Assembly (NCBI GenBank): GCA_026120035.1
Contig: JALRME010000020.1
Coordinates: 372,001-436,000 of the forward strand
DNA: 64,000 bases
Reading direction: 5' to 3'
From: Coleophoma eucalyptorum
Lineage: Eukaryota; Ascomycota; Leotiomycetes; Helotiales; Dermateaceae
In this document: positions 34,616-46,788 of the stretch, in pieces
Layout of the letters: each line of letters begins with the position of its first letter
Position numbering within the stretch: position 1 is the first letter of the stretch
The notes under the pieces: generated by a model
Databases searched by the model: none
The model's input: only the letters and a program-made list of their open reading frames with translations
Told to the model about the DNA's origin: nothing
Program-made: the position numbers and the translations under genes

Positions 34616-37231
34616 ATGCGAGTACTTTTTACACTCGTGGCCTCGGCCATCTTTCGAGTAGTAGTAGCTAAAGATGCTAATTCCACGACTCCGTTGTACA
34701 AAGACCCATCCCAGAGCGTTGATGACCGAGTTTCGGATCTACTCTCGCGCATGACAATTCAGGACAAAACGTCGCAGCTGATTCAAGGTGACATCTCCAA
34801 TTGGATTAATACAACCACGAATGCCTTCAATGAAAGTGGTCTCGTGTGGAATATGGCCACAAGAGCCGGGCAGTTTTATGTAGGGCAAGTACATACTCAA
34901 TGAAGTTGTTGCAACCGGAACTGATAAATTTTGCCAAAGATATCCGGTACCCCAGCAATGGATTGCCGAAGGCATCAAGACTGCACAAGATTATTGTATG
35001 AATTATCACAGTACAATTGTAAGCAAATGACTAAGGGTTTTCAGTGTTACACAATACAACTCTTGGTATTCCTGCTCTGGTACAGACTGAAGGCATTCAT
35101 GGTTTCTTGATTGGAAATGCGACGATCTTTAACTCTCCAATCGCACAAGCCTGTTCATGGAACCTGGAATTGGTTGAGAAAATGGGTGTGGCCATTGCAC
35201 AGGAAGCTGCTGCGCTGGGTGTGAACCAGATATTCGGTCCTCTTGGTGACTTGGCGCGAGAATTACGATATGGGCGAGTGGAGGAGACCTTTGGTGAAGA
35301 TTCTTATCTTTCTGGTGAAATGGGCTACAGTTATGTGAAGGGATTGCAGAGTCAGAACTTTGACACCGCTGATTATAAATAAGCTAATCTCCCTTAGGTC
35401 TGAATGTTAGTGCTACTGTAAAGCACTTTGCAGCGTACGCAACTCCAGAGCAAGGATTGAATACTGGACCAGTACATGGGGGCGAGCGCGAACTTCGGAC
35501 TACGTACCTACCTTCATACAAAAGAATGATCATGGACGGCGGTGCTTATTCGATCATGTCAGCATACTCTTCATATGATGGGGTTGCTCTCATTGCCAAT
35601 TACCATATCTTGACAGAAATTTTGCGGGATGAATGGGGTTACGACTATTGGATTACCAGCGATGCAGGAGCGACTGATCGAGTCTGTAACTCTTTCAAAA
35701 TGTGCGAATCTACCCCATTGGATAAAGATGCAGTAACCTTGTACGTCTTACCCGCTGGTAATGATGTGGAGATGGGCGGCGGGTCCTACAACTTTGAGAA
35801 TATTCCAGCCTTGGTGAAATCAGGCAAGCTAAGTATTGATGTGGTTGATACTGCAGTGTCTCGACTTCTGCGAGCGAAATTCGCAATGGGTTTATTTGAA
35901 AACCCTTACACTGCTGTACCGGCATCCGAAACTGCTTCTCTAATCCATACCCCTGAGAATGTTGCTCTTGCTCGGGAGCTGGATGCAGAATCAATCGTAC
36001 TGCTTGAAAATCACAATGAAACCCTGCCTTTGTCAAAATCTGCAAAGATAGCTTTGATCGGGCCAATGGCTGATTTCATGAATGTTGGTAATCTTAGGAT
36101 TGAGGACAGGAAATCTGCTAACATATCCCTAGTACGGCGACTACGTTGTGAACGGCAGCCAATACCGAGGCGTGACACCTCTCGCTGGGCTTCAAGCCGC
36201 TAGCACTGGCAGCATTACATATGCCCTCGGCTGTGAACGCTGGTCAACTGATCAATCAGGGTTTGAAGAAGCCATTAAGATTGTAGAAGCTGCTGATGTG
36301 GCAGTAGTAATGGTTGGAACTTGGTGTAAGTCAAGCGGGTATTCAAAACTTCTTTGCTAATAGTATCTAGCTCGCGACCAGGTCCAACTTTGGCAAGGTC
36401 TCAACGCAACAACTGGGGAGCACGTTGATGTATCAAACCTGAATCTCGTTGGCGCTATGCCACATCTTGTTTCCGCAATCATCAATACCGGAAAGCCTAC
36501 AGTTGTGGTATATGTTTCGGGGAAGCCAATAACAGAGCCTTGGATCTCCAATAATGCTTCGGCTTTGGTCCAACAATTCTATCCTTCTGAACAAGGTGGA
36601 AACGCTCTGGCCGATATCCTTTTTGGCGATGTCAACCCTAGTGGAAAGCTCTCGGTGGGGTTTCCATATGATATCGGGACGACGCCAATTTACTACGACT
36701 ATCTCAACTCTGGTAGAACTTCAGCACCAGGTATGGAATATGCTAATGGAACGCTCGACTTCGGCCACCAATATGTTCTCAGTTCGCCAATACCTCTTTA
36801 CGAATTTGGGTATGGAAAGTCGTACTCTACTTTCGCTTATTCCAATGTGACTCTTTCAAAGATAAATGTTACCTCAACAGATATAATCACAGCTAGCGTT
36901 GACGTTACCAATAACTCCACCCGGGATGGCACTGAGGTTGTACAATTGTATGTTAAGGATGTGATCTCAAGTGTTGAAGTTCCAAATCAAGTGTTGAAAG
37001 GTAGGTTCATTTCTTGTGCTTCATCGAGATGGCAGCTAATAGGATTCAGGATTTGCCAAAATTCCAATCGCAGCTGGTGCTACTGAAACTGTCAAAATCC
37101 CCGTGAATATCTCGGATGTCGGCCTTTGGAACATTAAGATGCAATATGTCGTTGAACCAGGCGATTTTGTGGTGTATGTAGGAAGCTCCAGTGCGGATAT
37201 CAGATCCAATGCTACTTTCACTGTTACATAA
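34616..37231 (+). CDS. Secreted GH3 beta-glycosidase (beta-glucosidase/beta-xylosidase)
   Basis: Seven exons (34616-34884, 34940-34995, 35045-35350, 35398-36083, 36133-36325, 36371-37000, 37050-37231) give 773 aa. A signal peptide covers about residues 1-18. GH3 N-domain landmarks: VKHFAAYATPEQGLN, RELRTTYLPSYKRMI, and the nucleophile Asp in YDYWITSDAGATD. The C-domain has SIVLLENHNETLPLS and the FnIII-like tail FGYGKSYSTFAYSNV. Many N-glycosylation sequons fit secretion. Two splice sites are atypical: exon 1 ends at a GC-AG intron (GG|GCAAGT, 34885-34886), and exon 4 needs a weak GTTGGT donor at 36084 to give MADFMN-YGDYVV. Substrate (cello- or xylo-oligosaccharide) cannot be fixed. Confidence 0.93.
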
Positions 37232-37463
37232 AATTGTAGCATTAATAAGGCAAACATGAAATATAAGAAACATGGAAATAGAATAACCTCAGACTTCCAT
37301 GGTGCAAAGCAGAATCTTCAAACAAACCTCGAGTTGTGAGCAACTATAAAATCAGCTTAGTGATCATCAGTCGACCTTCCTCTTTGGTCAATACGCTATC
37401 GTTCTTAATGATCGCGATCTCATCTTTCAGACTCATCCATTACAAAACCATACTTTTCGAACC

Positions 37464-38522
37464 ATGCTTGAACCAAGATTTTCAGTACCTAGCGAGACCC
37501 CCCGGTCCAGCAAGGCACCGATGGTGATATCTGGATTGCAGATATACGTATACGGCCTTGAAAATCTCACCCAAACCAGCAGCACGGAGATTGCTGTTCT
37601 ATACCTAGCTCATAATCGCACACGAACTTATCTTGTCACTGAAGGCATAGCGCATGAGGTTTTAAATCGCTATAGAAGCGATGGCAGGGAGAAGAAGATG
37701 GAGATGATTGCTGTGACTTTTAACATGCGTAATCATGGCGATCGTGAGGTATTTGCTTCACCTTATTCAAAGCTGCTTAGCTGACATGAGGAAGACAAGT
37801 CCTAATGCGAACCGTACCTGGAAGGATGGAAATGAAGCACATGGGTATGTTTTTGAATTACGGTTTCGAACTAGAAACACTAACACAACCCAGAATAGAC
37901 CTGATGTCTTTGATTGACGGCTCGGCCTTAGACTTCAAATTGGTCATGTCATATCTTCCAGCCTACCTTCCTCAATTCCACACCTTCCATAACATTATGG
38001 GTGGAGTCTCTCTTGGCGGACATGTAACCTGGCGAATGCCTGCTCTGGTCCCAGATAATATTGAGGCAGCGATTATGGTTGTTGGATGGTGAGTTACTTT
38101 CTTACCCAAATTGAGTATTCTGATATCCAAATACTAGTCCGAATTTGACCGCTCTGATGCTCAATCGTCTCCGAATTGACCCAACTCTGCTGAACACCAC
38201 CGCGGAAGAGCTCTATAAAATCCCGTATGAGATATTGGCAGGGGCCATGACGATTGAGCAGAAAAAGAGGTGGCCACAGATTCTTAGTCAACTTGTCTCT
38301 GAGCAGGATGCAGCTATCAATGAAAATTTTCCTGATATTCCTTTACTTCTGATGGGTGGAAAAGAGGATCCTTTGGTCCCTGTCAGATACACAGAACCTT
38401 GGGTCAAGAAACACACTGAGCAAAATGTCGAATTCTTTGTGCAAGACAATACGGGGCATTCTTGTACCAAGGAAATGGTTGCCAAAATGGCAGTATGGCT
38501 TGGGGATCTGTATGCGAAGTGA
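37464..38522 (+). CDS. Alpha/beta hydrolase, uncharacterised fungal family
   Basis: Four exons (37464-37748, 37795-37844, 37894-38088, 38138-38522) give 304 aa. The nucleophile elbow is GGVSLGGHVTW (GxSxG). A strand-turn with MIAVTFNMRNHGDRE precedes it, the likely catalytic Asp is in LLLMGGKEDPLVP, and the His is in QDNTGHSCTKEM. No signal peptide, so intracellular. It starts 232 nt after the GH3 stop on the same strand. It could be an esterase acting on acylated sugars, but the substrate is unknown. The first codons before residue 20 are uncertain, as a second ATG follows in frame. Confidence 0.85.
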
Positions 38523-38896
38523 ATGGAATCTGCAGCAGAGGGACAGATGATGATGTTGACCTCTATTGCTACAAGTTGCTTGACCATTTTTTTCCATAGG
38601 GTATATCGAAAGTCACGGGGTTCGGCCACTATGATTTGTCAATCGGGGTAGTAGCCTTATCAAAGGTACTGGACCCACTATTGCCGATGGAGATAAGGCG
38701 AATCTTTGTGGAGAAGCAGATACAGAACATCTCACCTCATTTCATCCCGCCATCGGCCTGGTCAAACGATAAAAGCAACATATAACCTGCATATACATCA
38801 CATCAGTTTTTGGTCACATAACTTGTCTTAACTATTCTTCATCAGTTGGCCCTATTTCAAGGCTTGCCGCCGTCAGAACATGGGTGCAGCCAAACA
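38523..38896. other. Intergenic: upstream of Zn2Cys6 regulator
   Basis: No gene. One AGATAAG core lies near 38692. A TATA-like ATATAACC stretch is near 38780-38787. Nothing else recognised. Confidence 0.45.
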
Positions 38897-41658
38897 ATGA
38901 CTTTGACCTCGAGCAATGATCCCACTTCCAGTCCCCCATCAGCTCCTGCTTCCCAAGAAACTGCACTGCCAGTAGAAAGCAATGCAGTGCGCAAAGTGAA
39001 GCAGCGCCGAATCGCTGCGGACGAGAGGAGGCGTGCTGTTCGTGCGTAAGTACCTTGAAATCTGGGCTATCACTGCGGGCCCTGCTGATACCTTATGATA
39101 GCTGTGATGCGTGCAGGAGAGTGAAGGAGAAGTGTGAAGGTGGGGTTCCATGCAGAAGATGCACCCATTTTCGACGTGCCTGCAAATTTGATACCCAGCC
39201 TTCTCCGAGGGAATCTGGGGTTGCTTCTAGAAGGTAGGAAGTTACGTGGCAGTGATCTACATGGGCATAAAAACTAATGTATATAGCTCACGTGGCCCAA
39301 ATACATATCCTCGGGACTTGTTGGACCGCTCACAGTATATGGAGAGGATCTTGCGACATAAGTTCCCAAGCATTAGTCTTGAAACAGATTCCCTACGTCA
39401 CTTGGCAGAGTCACTTGATAAAGAGGATTCGACGGCCGTGAATACTGGAGATGATGAAGATAACTTCGGTATTGACGATGAAATTTGTACTATTCAACCG
39501 GTTGAGGACACCACAATCTGTTAGTCAGAGCATCTGTCTTCCCGTTCGTCCAAGCTGACAGAGATAGATTATTCAGGCGAGTTCTCGTATTGGAACTTTT
39601 CTATGCGCCTCAAACGTCGAATAGATGATAGAATGATAGAATCCAATGTTCAAGTAACCAATTTCTTCCAGGAAGTACTATTTCAATTACTAATTAGTGC
39701 ACCAGAATCAAAAATCGGAACAAGTACCAGAGTATTGGCGAGCTGAGCAACTAAATTCTGGATCTGGCGATAGCCTTGCCGCGGCGATCTCTTTGTGTCC
39801 ACCTCGTGCAATCGCAGAATTCTTAGTTCAGACGTTCTATAACTATGCCGAGACGCATTTCTTTTATGTTGAGCGAGACTGGCTTAACGAAAAGATTAAC
39901 CTCCTTTATCAAAATCCCGGGATTGTTAGCGTCAAGGGATCCGCAACGATAGGCATAATTCTCACTGTCTTCGCAATTGGAACGCAATATGCCTACCTCG
40001 ATTCCCCAGGTCAGAACGGGAAGGCCAACTCCGAACCACGGTTTTCGGAAGATGAAGTTGGCAAGTTATTCTACCAGCATGCAGTCAGATTGCTTCCTGA
40101 GATAATTGAGCTAGCATCTTTGGAAAGTGTGCAAGCTTGTCTCTTACTCGGCGTTTATTCACTTCCCATCGATGCTTCAGGCCTTGCCTTTCTATACATT
40201 GGAATTGCTCTCAGACTTGCCATTCAAAATGGTATGCATCGTAAATATGTGGGCAGTTCTCTCAGTCCTACAATAATCGAGACAAGAAATCGAGTAATGT
40301 GGACGGCATATACTTTGGATAGGTATGGTCGTGCTGTTAACTAATCTACGTCTTTTACTAAGTTCATGCAGGAAAATATGCGTTTTCCATGGCAGACCTT
40401 TATCAATGGTTCCGTCAAGACCAGTATTAGAATTACCGGAGGACAGGGGATTGACGCGGCACATCAACGAGGGTTGGAAACTCGAGCATATGTGTGCTTC
40501 TATACATCTCACTCGGAGCCTTGAGAGTTCTCGGGTCGAAATGTAAGTGTCCTGGGGGCTAGTTGGTGCTTTGCTGACTGAATATCTTGCTATAGATTCT
40601 TCCTGCAGGAATGTAAGAAACATGAGATTATAGCTTGTCTCAACAAGCTGATAAGCATCAAAAATGAACTGGCCACCTGGTGGGAGAGGCTTCCAAGGCT
40701 AGGAGTGGAGGATGATGAGAACTATCTACGGTTCCGGTCAGCCATGCATCTCCGTCTTGAATATTGTCTTGTTCGTATGTTTGTGGGACGACCGTTTCTC
40801 TTCGGCCGCGACTCTGCTCGATCCAATTTCAGCTCACCCTCGGAAAGTAGCGAGCTTCATACCAATGATGCTACTTCTGGAACATCGAACGCCAAAAAGA
40901 CACGAGCATTTTGCCGGACAGCCTTGGTGGAAGACTGCATCAAAGCAGCTCAGGATGCATTAGACAGTTGCCGGGCATTACGAGACAGTCATGGTCTTGC
41001 TCGGGCTTCATACGTAGAGTACAGCTCATGTCGGGCTTCGCTACTCGTGCTTATTGCCCACTCCATCCAGGATCAATCCGATCATTACCAGACATATCTA
41101 AAGGATGGGTTGGACATGATTCGCGACATGTCTACCGCGGGTGACTCAGCTCGGTCTGAAGTGATCCTTCTCGAGACTCTTGAACGAGCGGTCGCTCGCT
41201 TGCATTGCAATGGTACAGGGAAGCCTGGAGCTAAAGGTGCAGATACTGCTTCTTCGTCCTTGGCATCTGGCTATGATCATTTCAAACATTGGGAGTCCAT
41301 CTTTAAAAGTACCGGTGTTGTGAACCCTATGGATACAGGGGCGCAACGTGCGTCAGGTCCTTCAACAAACACGACTTCTGTAAAACAACCAGCTGGGTAT
41401 CAGACCTTGGATTCAGACCTATTTGATTGGTCACCAGATACTTTCAACCAAAATGGAACAGATCCAAACTTCGATATGAATTGTAGCAGTAGCGCACCTT
41501 TTGATGCTTACCATAGCACCAACAACCTGACGTTCTTTGGCATGGACAATATGGACGATATAACGAGCTCAACTGGAAAGCCGACCTATAATGAGACAGA
41601 AGTCCTGGAGAACTTTCTCGCGGATCCTGCATATCGGATCAATTTTACTGATGGGTGA
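38897..41658 (+). CDS. Zn2Cys6 fungal-specific transcription factor
   Basis: Seven exons (38897-39045, 39102-39233, 39287-39519, 39568-39653, 39706-40322, 40372-40542, 40596-41658) give 816 aa. The binuclear cluster CDACRRVKEKCEGGVPCRRC (C-x2-C-x6-C-x5-C-x2-C-x6-C) lies at residues 51-77 after a basic KVKQRRIAADERRRAVR stretch, and is itself split by intron 1. A Fungal_trans region follows (about 240-480; signatures ETRNRVMWTAYTLDRK and VFHGRPLSM). The C-terminus is Asn/Ser-rich and acidic, a plausible activation region. It may govern the adjacent glycosidases or an unlinked target; nothing in the protein names the pathway. Junctions of exons 3-5 are less certain. Confidence 0.88.
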
Positions 41659-41999
41659 ATTTGGCGATGGTTGAGTTATCTATTTAATATAGTGCCAATG
41701 AACCCACCAAGAAAGTCACGAAGTACCAGAATGGTAAAAGTGGACAGTAAGGCGTAAGACATTCTATCCTGCAACGCGTAGAAGCCAAAACGTTTTACGA
41801 AGCCTCACGATGTGGCCAAGAACTTGGGACGGAGGCGTGATCGGTCTTGCGCAATCCTTATAGCTCAGGGATTTATGAGATTAGGAACGCAATTGTATAT
41901 GCCAGTTGAAAACAAAAGCTCTAAAATTTTGAACGCACAAACTTCTCGGGAACTGTAATTTTGTTCATGATATTATTATTATTTTGATTTTGTATTGCT
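41659..41999. other. Convergent intergenic region, regulator to HAD gene
   Basis: AT-rich tail-to-tail spacer. Contains a (TTA)n-like run near 41970-41985. No gene seen. Confidence 0.5.
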
Positions 42000-42722
42000 T
42001 CATGAAGCAGCTTTCACAATCTTCTCAGCCATCTCACTTAGACTATCAGCCATAACATCCATCTCGGTATCAAAGATCTCCAAGCACGGTTCCTTCTCAT
42101 AAACCGTACAATAAGCACCCTTAAAACCGACCTTCTTTGCAGCCGATACATCCCACATATGCGCGGCAGCAAACCAGATTTCATCATCCGCAGCAAATTT
42201 AGCCAACGCAGTTCTATACGCAGCCAAAGCTGGTTTCGCGACTCCAGAGCTATCGCAAGAGATGAAGTTCTCAGCGGGCATTTCAACGCCGCCTTTCTTA
42301 AAATAGCCCTGAACGCGCTTCAGATCGGCCGTAGTCAACAACCACACCTTAAACCCGCCCTTCTTCAGGATCTCAAAGCACTCCTTTGCACCAGGTCTCA
42401 GCTCTAGTTCCGCGTAGCCCTGAACGCACGCATCCCGCTCCTCATCCGTGCAAAGCGCTCGAGGATCCTCCACACCCGCCAGCCATAATGTGCGATAGAA
42501 GGTCGACTCGAGGATGCCCTTGTAGGGCTTGTACCGTTCCGAGATAGACAGGAATGTGAATTCTAACTCGGCCGCCGTCATCCAGCTGTAGCCAAAGAAC
42601 TTTGGGGTGATGCTGTTCGCACGGAGTTTGTCGCCAATGGCCTTGTCGATCTGGGCATGATATGCATCGAAGGACACACAAGTGCCAACAATGTCGAAGA
42701 CAACTTGCTTCTGGCCGCCCAT
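42000..42722 (-). CDS. HAD-superfamily hydrolase, haloacid dehalogenase type II
   Basis: Single exon, 240 aa. HAD motif I QVVFDIVGTCVSF carries the nucleophile Asp10, motif II is LLTTADL, motif III Lys is in SSGVAKPALAAY, and motif IV acidic residues are in AAHMWDVSAAKKVGF. A four-helix cap lies at about 20-100. The family hydrolyses L-2-haloacids or phosphate esters. In fungi many members have no known substrate, so dehalogenation should not be assumed. It lacks introns, unlike most neighbours. Confidence 0.9.
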   Translation of the reverse strand: MGGQKQVVFDIVGTCVSFDAYHAQIDKAIGDKLRANSITPKFFGYSWMTAAELEFTFLSISERYKPYKGILESTFYRTLWLAGVEDPRALCTDEERDACVQGYAELELRPGAKECFEILKKGGFKVWLLTTADLKRVQGYFKKGGVEMPAENFISCDSSGVAKPALAAYRTALAKFAADDEIWFAAAHMWDVSAAKKVGFKGAYCTVYEKEPCLEIFDTEMDVMADSLSEMAEKIVKAAS

Positions 42723-43750
42723 TTTGATTGTGAAGGGTGTTTTTATTTTATTTTGGTTTATTCGTTGTCTGTTGATTGCTGCTCGAGGTCAACCAATCTC
42801 CCGTTTCGCACCGAGATCGAGAGTTGTTGATTGAATATGTGTTTCTCTTTGCTTTCGTGGGAGAGATGACCATCCTCTTCTTATCTTACCCCTCCAGATA
42901 TATACTTCGTGCCTTGGGAGCTTAGCGAATTAGTCGTATCCCCATCTTTGGATCTCACCCCGCGCTCCTCTGTGATTCTCATGTGTCATTGATCTCCAGG
43001 AGAGGTCTGATACCGGGCGTTTATCTCGTGTACCCACCCGCTTACCGGGAGCAACAAGATGCAGGTGCGATTCGCAATGGCAATCAACTGCACGCAAAAA
43101 TAAAGTGTGACATTAACCCCCTAGCACACGTGCCGGCTACGGACATGCTGCCGTAACAGATATCCCACCATGAATTATTAGCCGGGCCGGTCCACATCTA
43201 ATGGTTCTCCAACCGCCTCAGTTTCCCGAAAGTGGGAGGCGACGCCTATCGCTAACATTCGTATACATTCTGATAGCTAGCAACGCGGTTTGAATTGGAC
43301 TGGGTTTATTCCGTGCTTAGATTACGATTGAATAGTCTTATCAAACATCCTTATCTGTTGGGGAAAGGGGAGTAAGGATACTGTGGCTATGCAGCAGGCA
43401 TCGCCATGTGGATCAATCTGGGCATGGGATTTGGGTTGTGGAGAGCTGCTAGTGAAGTAATCGCCAGTCTTATCCTTCGAAGACAAGCTATCATGCTGCA
43501 GGGACGGCTATGCGATATAGCACTGGGCACTGGTGTACTTTGTCAAGCATGATACTATAAGGACCGCGTTGCAAACTCGATGTTCCAGAATGCAAAACAA
43601 GTCAGAGTCAACGGTAATGTGGTTGATGAATATATATAAAATTACGTTCTGTTCTCCATCTCTAGGATAATTCAATTCCACATACATGCTATAGTGCTCC
43701 AATCCCGCTCAATGACAAAAATATTCTAATACAAATACACTACAGGAAAT
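42723..43750. other. Intergenic: upstream of HAD gene, downstream of permease
   Basis: About 1 kb without a gene. It holds the HAD promoter (CT-rich next to the ATG at 42722) and the permease 3' flank. Small frames are short and domain-free. No repeat seen. Confidence 0.5.
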
Positions 43751-45412
43751 TTATGACCACAGAATGTTCAATTTTGAAATTCCCTTCTTGGGTTTTGGCT
43801 CGGGTTCTGGGTTATTCTGGTAGATATCGATGAACCCTCGAATAGGCATATCTTCCAGAGCAACCATTTTGGTCTTGGCGATGAGTTTGTAACCGAAATA
43901 TAAAATCAAAATGATAGGGATGTTCAAGTATGATGAGATGAACGTCTCGTTGCTCCAGTTTCCGTGAATGAAGGTAGCGTACCCTCCAGTGAAGAGGAGA
44001 ACGACAAAGAGAACCAGAGAAGCCCACGTCGTGTATGGCTGAAGCGGTGCTGCCCAGGGAAGCTCAGTGTGGCGGTTGATGCCTTGCTTCTTGCAGCCGT
44101 AGTAAAATCTAAGATAAACAAGACAGATGCAGATCCAGTTAACTAGTGTTGCGATGGATACGAGGTCTTGGAGCCAGGTAAAGACGGTGCTAGCAGTGTT
44201 TGACAAGGTCATGTAGCCCAGACACATGAACAAAGAGTATAAACCCACTGCAACGAAAGGAACACCGAAACGGTTGACCTTAGTGAAGAACTTTGGTGCA
44301 TGTCCGTTCATAGCCATACCAAAAAGGATTCGTGATCCACCAAGCATACTAGAGTTTCCAGAAGACCAAGCGGAAGTAAGGATGACTGCATTGATGATCG
44401 ATGGGACAACCTTGATACCGGCACGTCTTGCAGCGATAACGAAGGGAGATTCAGAAGCAGTGCCGGTAGATTGGAGTAGGTTTGGATCATTTGATGGAAC
44501 CACGAGGCCTACCATGAAAATAGTGAGGACGTAGAACAAAAGGATTCGGATAAAGATGCGCTTGGCAGCCATAGGAATTGCTCGTCTTGGGTTCTTAGTC
44601 TCGGCAGCAGCCATAGTGATGTTCTCAATGCCTGAATATGCGTACAGTGCATTGTTGAGGGTAGTCCAAAATCCAAGGAAGCGACCTAGAGAACCCCCAA
44701 TGCCGAGATATTGGACGAAGGCTCCGGGATCTCTCCAGTAACGGAAGCCGATTGATGTGTGGTCTGGACCTCCTCCGCAAGTAATAACAAGAGCCATAAT
44801 ATTGATTCCAATAATCAACATAATTTTCAACATCGAAAATGTAAATTCCAATTCACCGTACACCCTGACAAATAAGACTGCGGTTAGGATCATGAGGACA
44901 CCAAAGACTGTAATCCAGACTGCATTGTTGATTGTTGTCCAAAATTCCACCAATACGGCAGCAGCGACAATTTCAGCTGGAATCGACACTATGTATGAGT
45001 AGACTTGGTTCCATCCGTTGGCAAAAGACAAGGCAGGGTCGAAGAAGTGCTCGGCATAGCGAACCATTCCTCCATTGAGAGGCACCAAAGCTCCCATCTC
45101 TCCGACAGCAAACACTACACTCGATACCGCCAGGCCAACGATAGAATAGCCAAGGAATGCGCCTAGAGGGCCAGATCTTGTAATGGCTCGACCAGACCCA
45201 AGGAAGAGACCGGTACCAATTGTTCCCGCAAGTGCAATCATTTGAATATGTCGTTGATGAAGGCCCTGCTTAAGAACATGCACCTCCTCGAACGCCCCAG
45301 CCTCATTCTCGAAGCTGGCAGACGGAGCCTCTATGTCCTCTGAGCCCGTCTTCTCGTTCTTGATGGCTCCTGAGCCAAGCTCGAAGCCGGACGCTTTTGC
45401 ATCTGCGGACAT
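43751..45412 (-). CDS. Amino-acid permease (AAP/YAT family, Gap1-like)
   Basis: Single exon, 553 aa. The N-terminal cytosolic part (about 1-50) is acidic. Helix 1 has the family signature HQRHIQMIALAGTIGTGLFL, helix 8 region has SGIENITMAAAETKNPRRAI, and about twelve hydrophobic helices follow, ending in a short Lys-rich tail (PKPKKGISKLN). It is a plasma-membrane proton-coupled importer of amino acids. It is transcribed away from the DAO-type oxidase across a GATA-rich 1.4-kb spacer, suggesting uptake and oxidation of an amino compound under nitrogen control. Substrate range is unknown. Confidence 0.95.
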   Translation of the reverse strand: MSADAKASGFELGSGAIKNEKTGSEDIEAPSASFENEAGAFEEVHVLKQGLHQRHIQMIALAGTIGTGLFLGSGRAITRSGPLGAFLGYSIVGLAVSSVVFAVGEMGALVPLNGGMVRYAEHFFDPALSFANGWNQVYSYIVSIPAEIVAAAVLVEFWTTINNAVWITVFGVLMILTAVLFVRVYGELEFTFSMLKIMLIIGINIMALVITCGGGPDHTSIGFRYWRDPGAFVQYLGIGGSLGRFLGFWTTLNNALYAYSGIENITMAAAETKNPRRAIPMAAKRIFIRILLFYVLTIFMVGLVVPSNDPNLLQSTGTASESPFVIAARRAGIKVVPSIINAVILTSAWSSGNSSMLGGSRILFGMAMNGHAPKFFTKVNRFGVPFVAVGLYSLFMCLGYMTLSNTASTVFTWLQDLVSIATLVNWICICLVYLRFYYGCKKQGINRHTELPWAAPLQPYTTWASLVLFVVLLFTGGYATFIHGNWSNETFISSYLNIPIILILYFGYKLIAKTKMVALEDMPIRGFIDIYQNNPEPEPKPKKGISKLNILWS

Positions 45413-46788
45413 GTTGATATGTTACCGAGATCAAATGAGATGAATGAAATGCGAAGTGTCCGGTGTGGAGGGCGAGCATACAGGTCCTGCGAACACCTGG
45501 GGTATCTTATACTATTCTAAGGCATCCTGCGCCCTGCATTGGCAGAGGGCTGCAGATACAGTATGGAGTAGGAGAGCTCCTTATCAAGATAATGATAGCT
45601 TGTATGCATCTCGAACTGACCAGCATGCGTACCGTATGCCAAGTCAATGATAAGCAAAGGAACAAGGCGCCTTAGCAAAAGCTTCATTAAAAATGCTCGA
45701 CATCTCATACGTTCTTGGGAAATACAAGCACTTGGTTCGCCAGAGGACGGATGATCAGGATGCACCGGCTGCCCACCGGGTACATGAACGTTGCAGGTCG
45801 AAACTACCGGCAGCGTCCTTGATTGGCTGTAGATTGTTTACATAATTGGAAATGAAGATGGAGGATGCAGGAGTGAACCCTTTTGATAAGGGAGAGGATT
45901 TCAGGAGGCGACTGTCCATGTCGATTGTGGCGTTCGGCCGGTATCAAGCTGAACACTATGCCTTGTGTGCCCTGAAAAGCTGATAAGCATCATGCCCTTG
46001 CATGAATTCACTTCATCAGTCTCTCGAGCCGTCTTCTTGTGGTGTTCGAGGAAAGAGAGATAGAGATTCTGCTGCCGTGCACACAATTATCTTCTCAAGC
46101 TTTCCAACCACAGCCTTGCTGCAGTCCATCAAACAAACAATTGAGGAGGATGTCATCCTGCCCCCGTCTCGGTTTCCATGTTTTGAGCCTCGGACATCAG
46201 CGAACCAGAGAATTCTTGTGGGGACTGATGCCGCGTCGCAATTCTCCTATCTCATGCCGAAAGCGTCCAGATAGACACAATCAACATCAACATAAAAGCA
46301 TCATGTCATATATACAAGCCGGCCCGGACTGAAGATTGTGGTTTCCCATGTTCTGAAGATGTGGTCGCTTCGATAACTGACCGGAATTGTTGAGCTGATA
46401 AAGACGGGTCACGGTGGATAATGGGGCGAGGAGATGGTGGCGAGACCGGCGATATAAGTCACCTGATCAAAGTGCCCTTGCTGTATATCATGTGAAGGTA
46501 CATTCTTGATGTGTACTATAAGTTGCCAATTACCTTCACTTGCTCAATTGCTTCCAAGGCCCCTTGATTACTATTATAATGCCAGCAGATTTACCAAAGC
46601 TTCCCCATTTTTCTGTTTGATTCAACTACTTTGAAGCTTTTCGTGGAATCGGACGCTGTATCAGGGGGTCTTCCACCGCCTATTTGAGGTACGAGAATTG
46701 TTCTGATATCTAGTTCGCAGCATATTAACAATTCTTCAGAACCTTCGTAAACAAACTTATACAAAGGCGCAGTACTAGATTAAGGACT
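45413..46788. promoter_or_regulatory. Divergent promoter amino-acid permease / DAO oxidase
   Basis: Nearly 1.4 kb without a gene. GATA boxes are frequent: TGATAAG at 45884-45890 and 45981-45987, TGATAA at 46396-46401, and AGATAATGATAG near 45588-45599. Such clustering is typical of AreA/NIT2-controlled nitrogen genes. Open frames here overlap and show no family match. Confidence 0.55.

Noticed and set aside
42000..42722. Member of a dehalogenation pathway
   Set aside because: No halogen-related partner genes nearby; HAD type II proteins in fungi commonly have other substrates.
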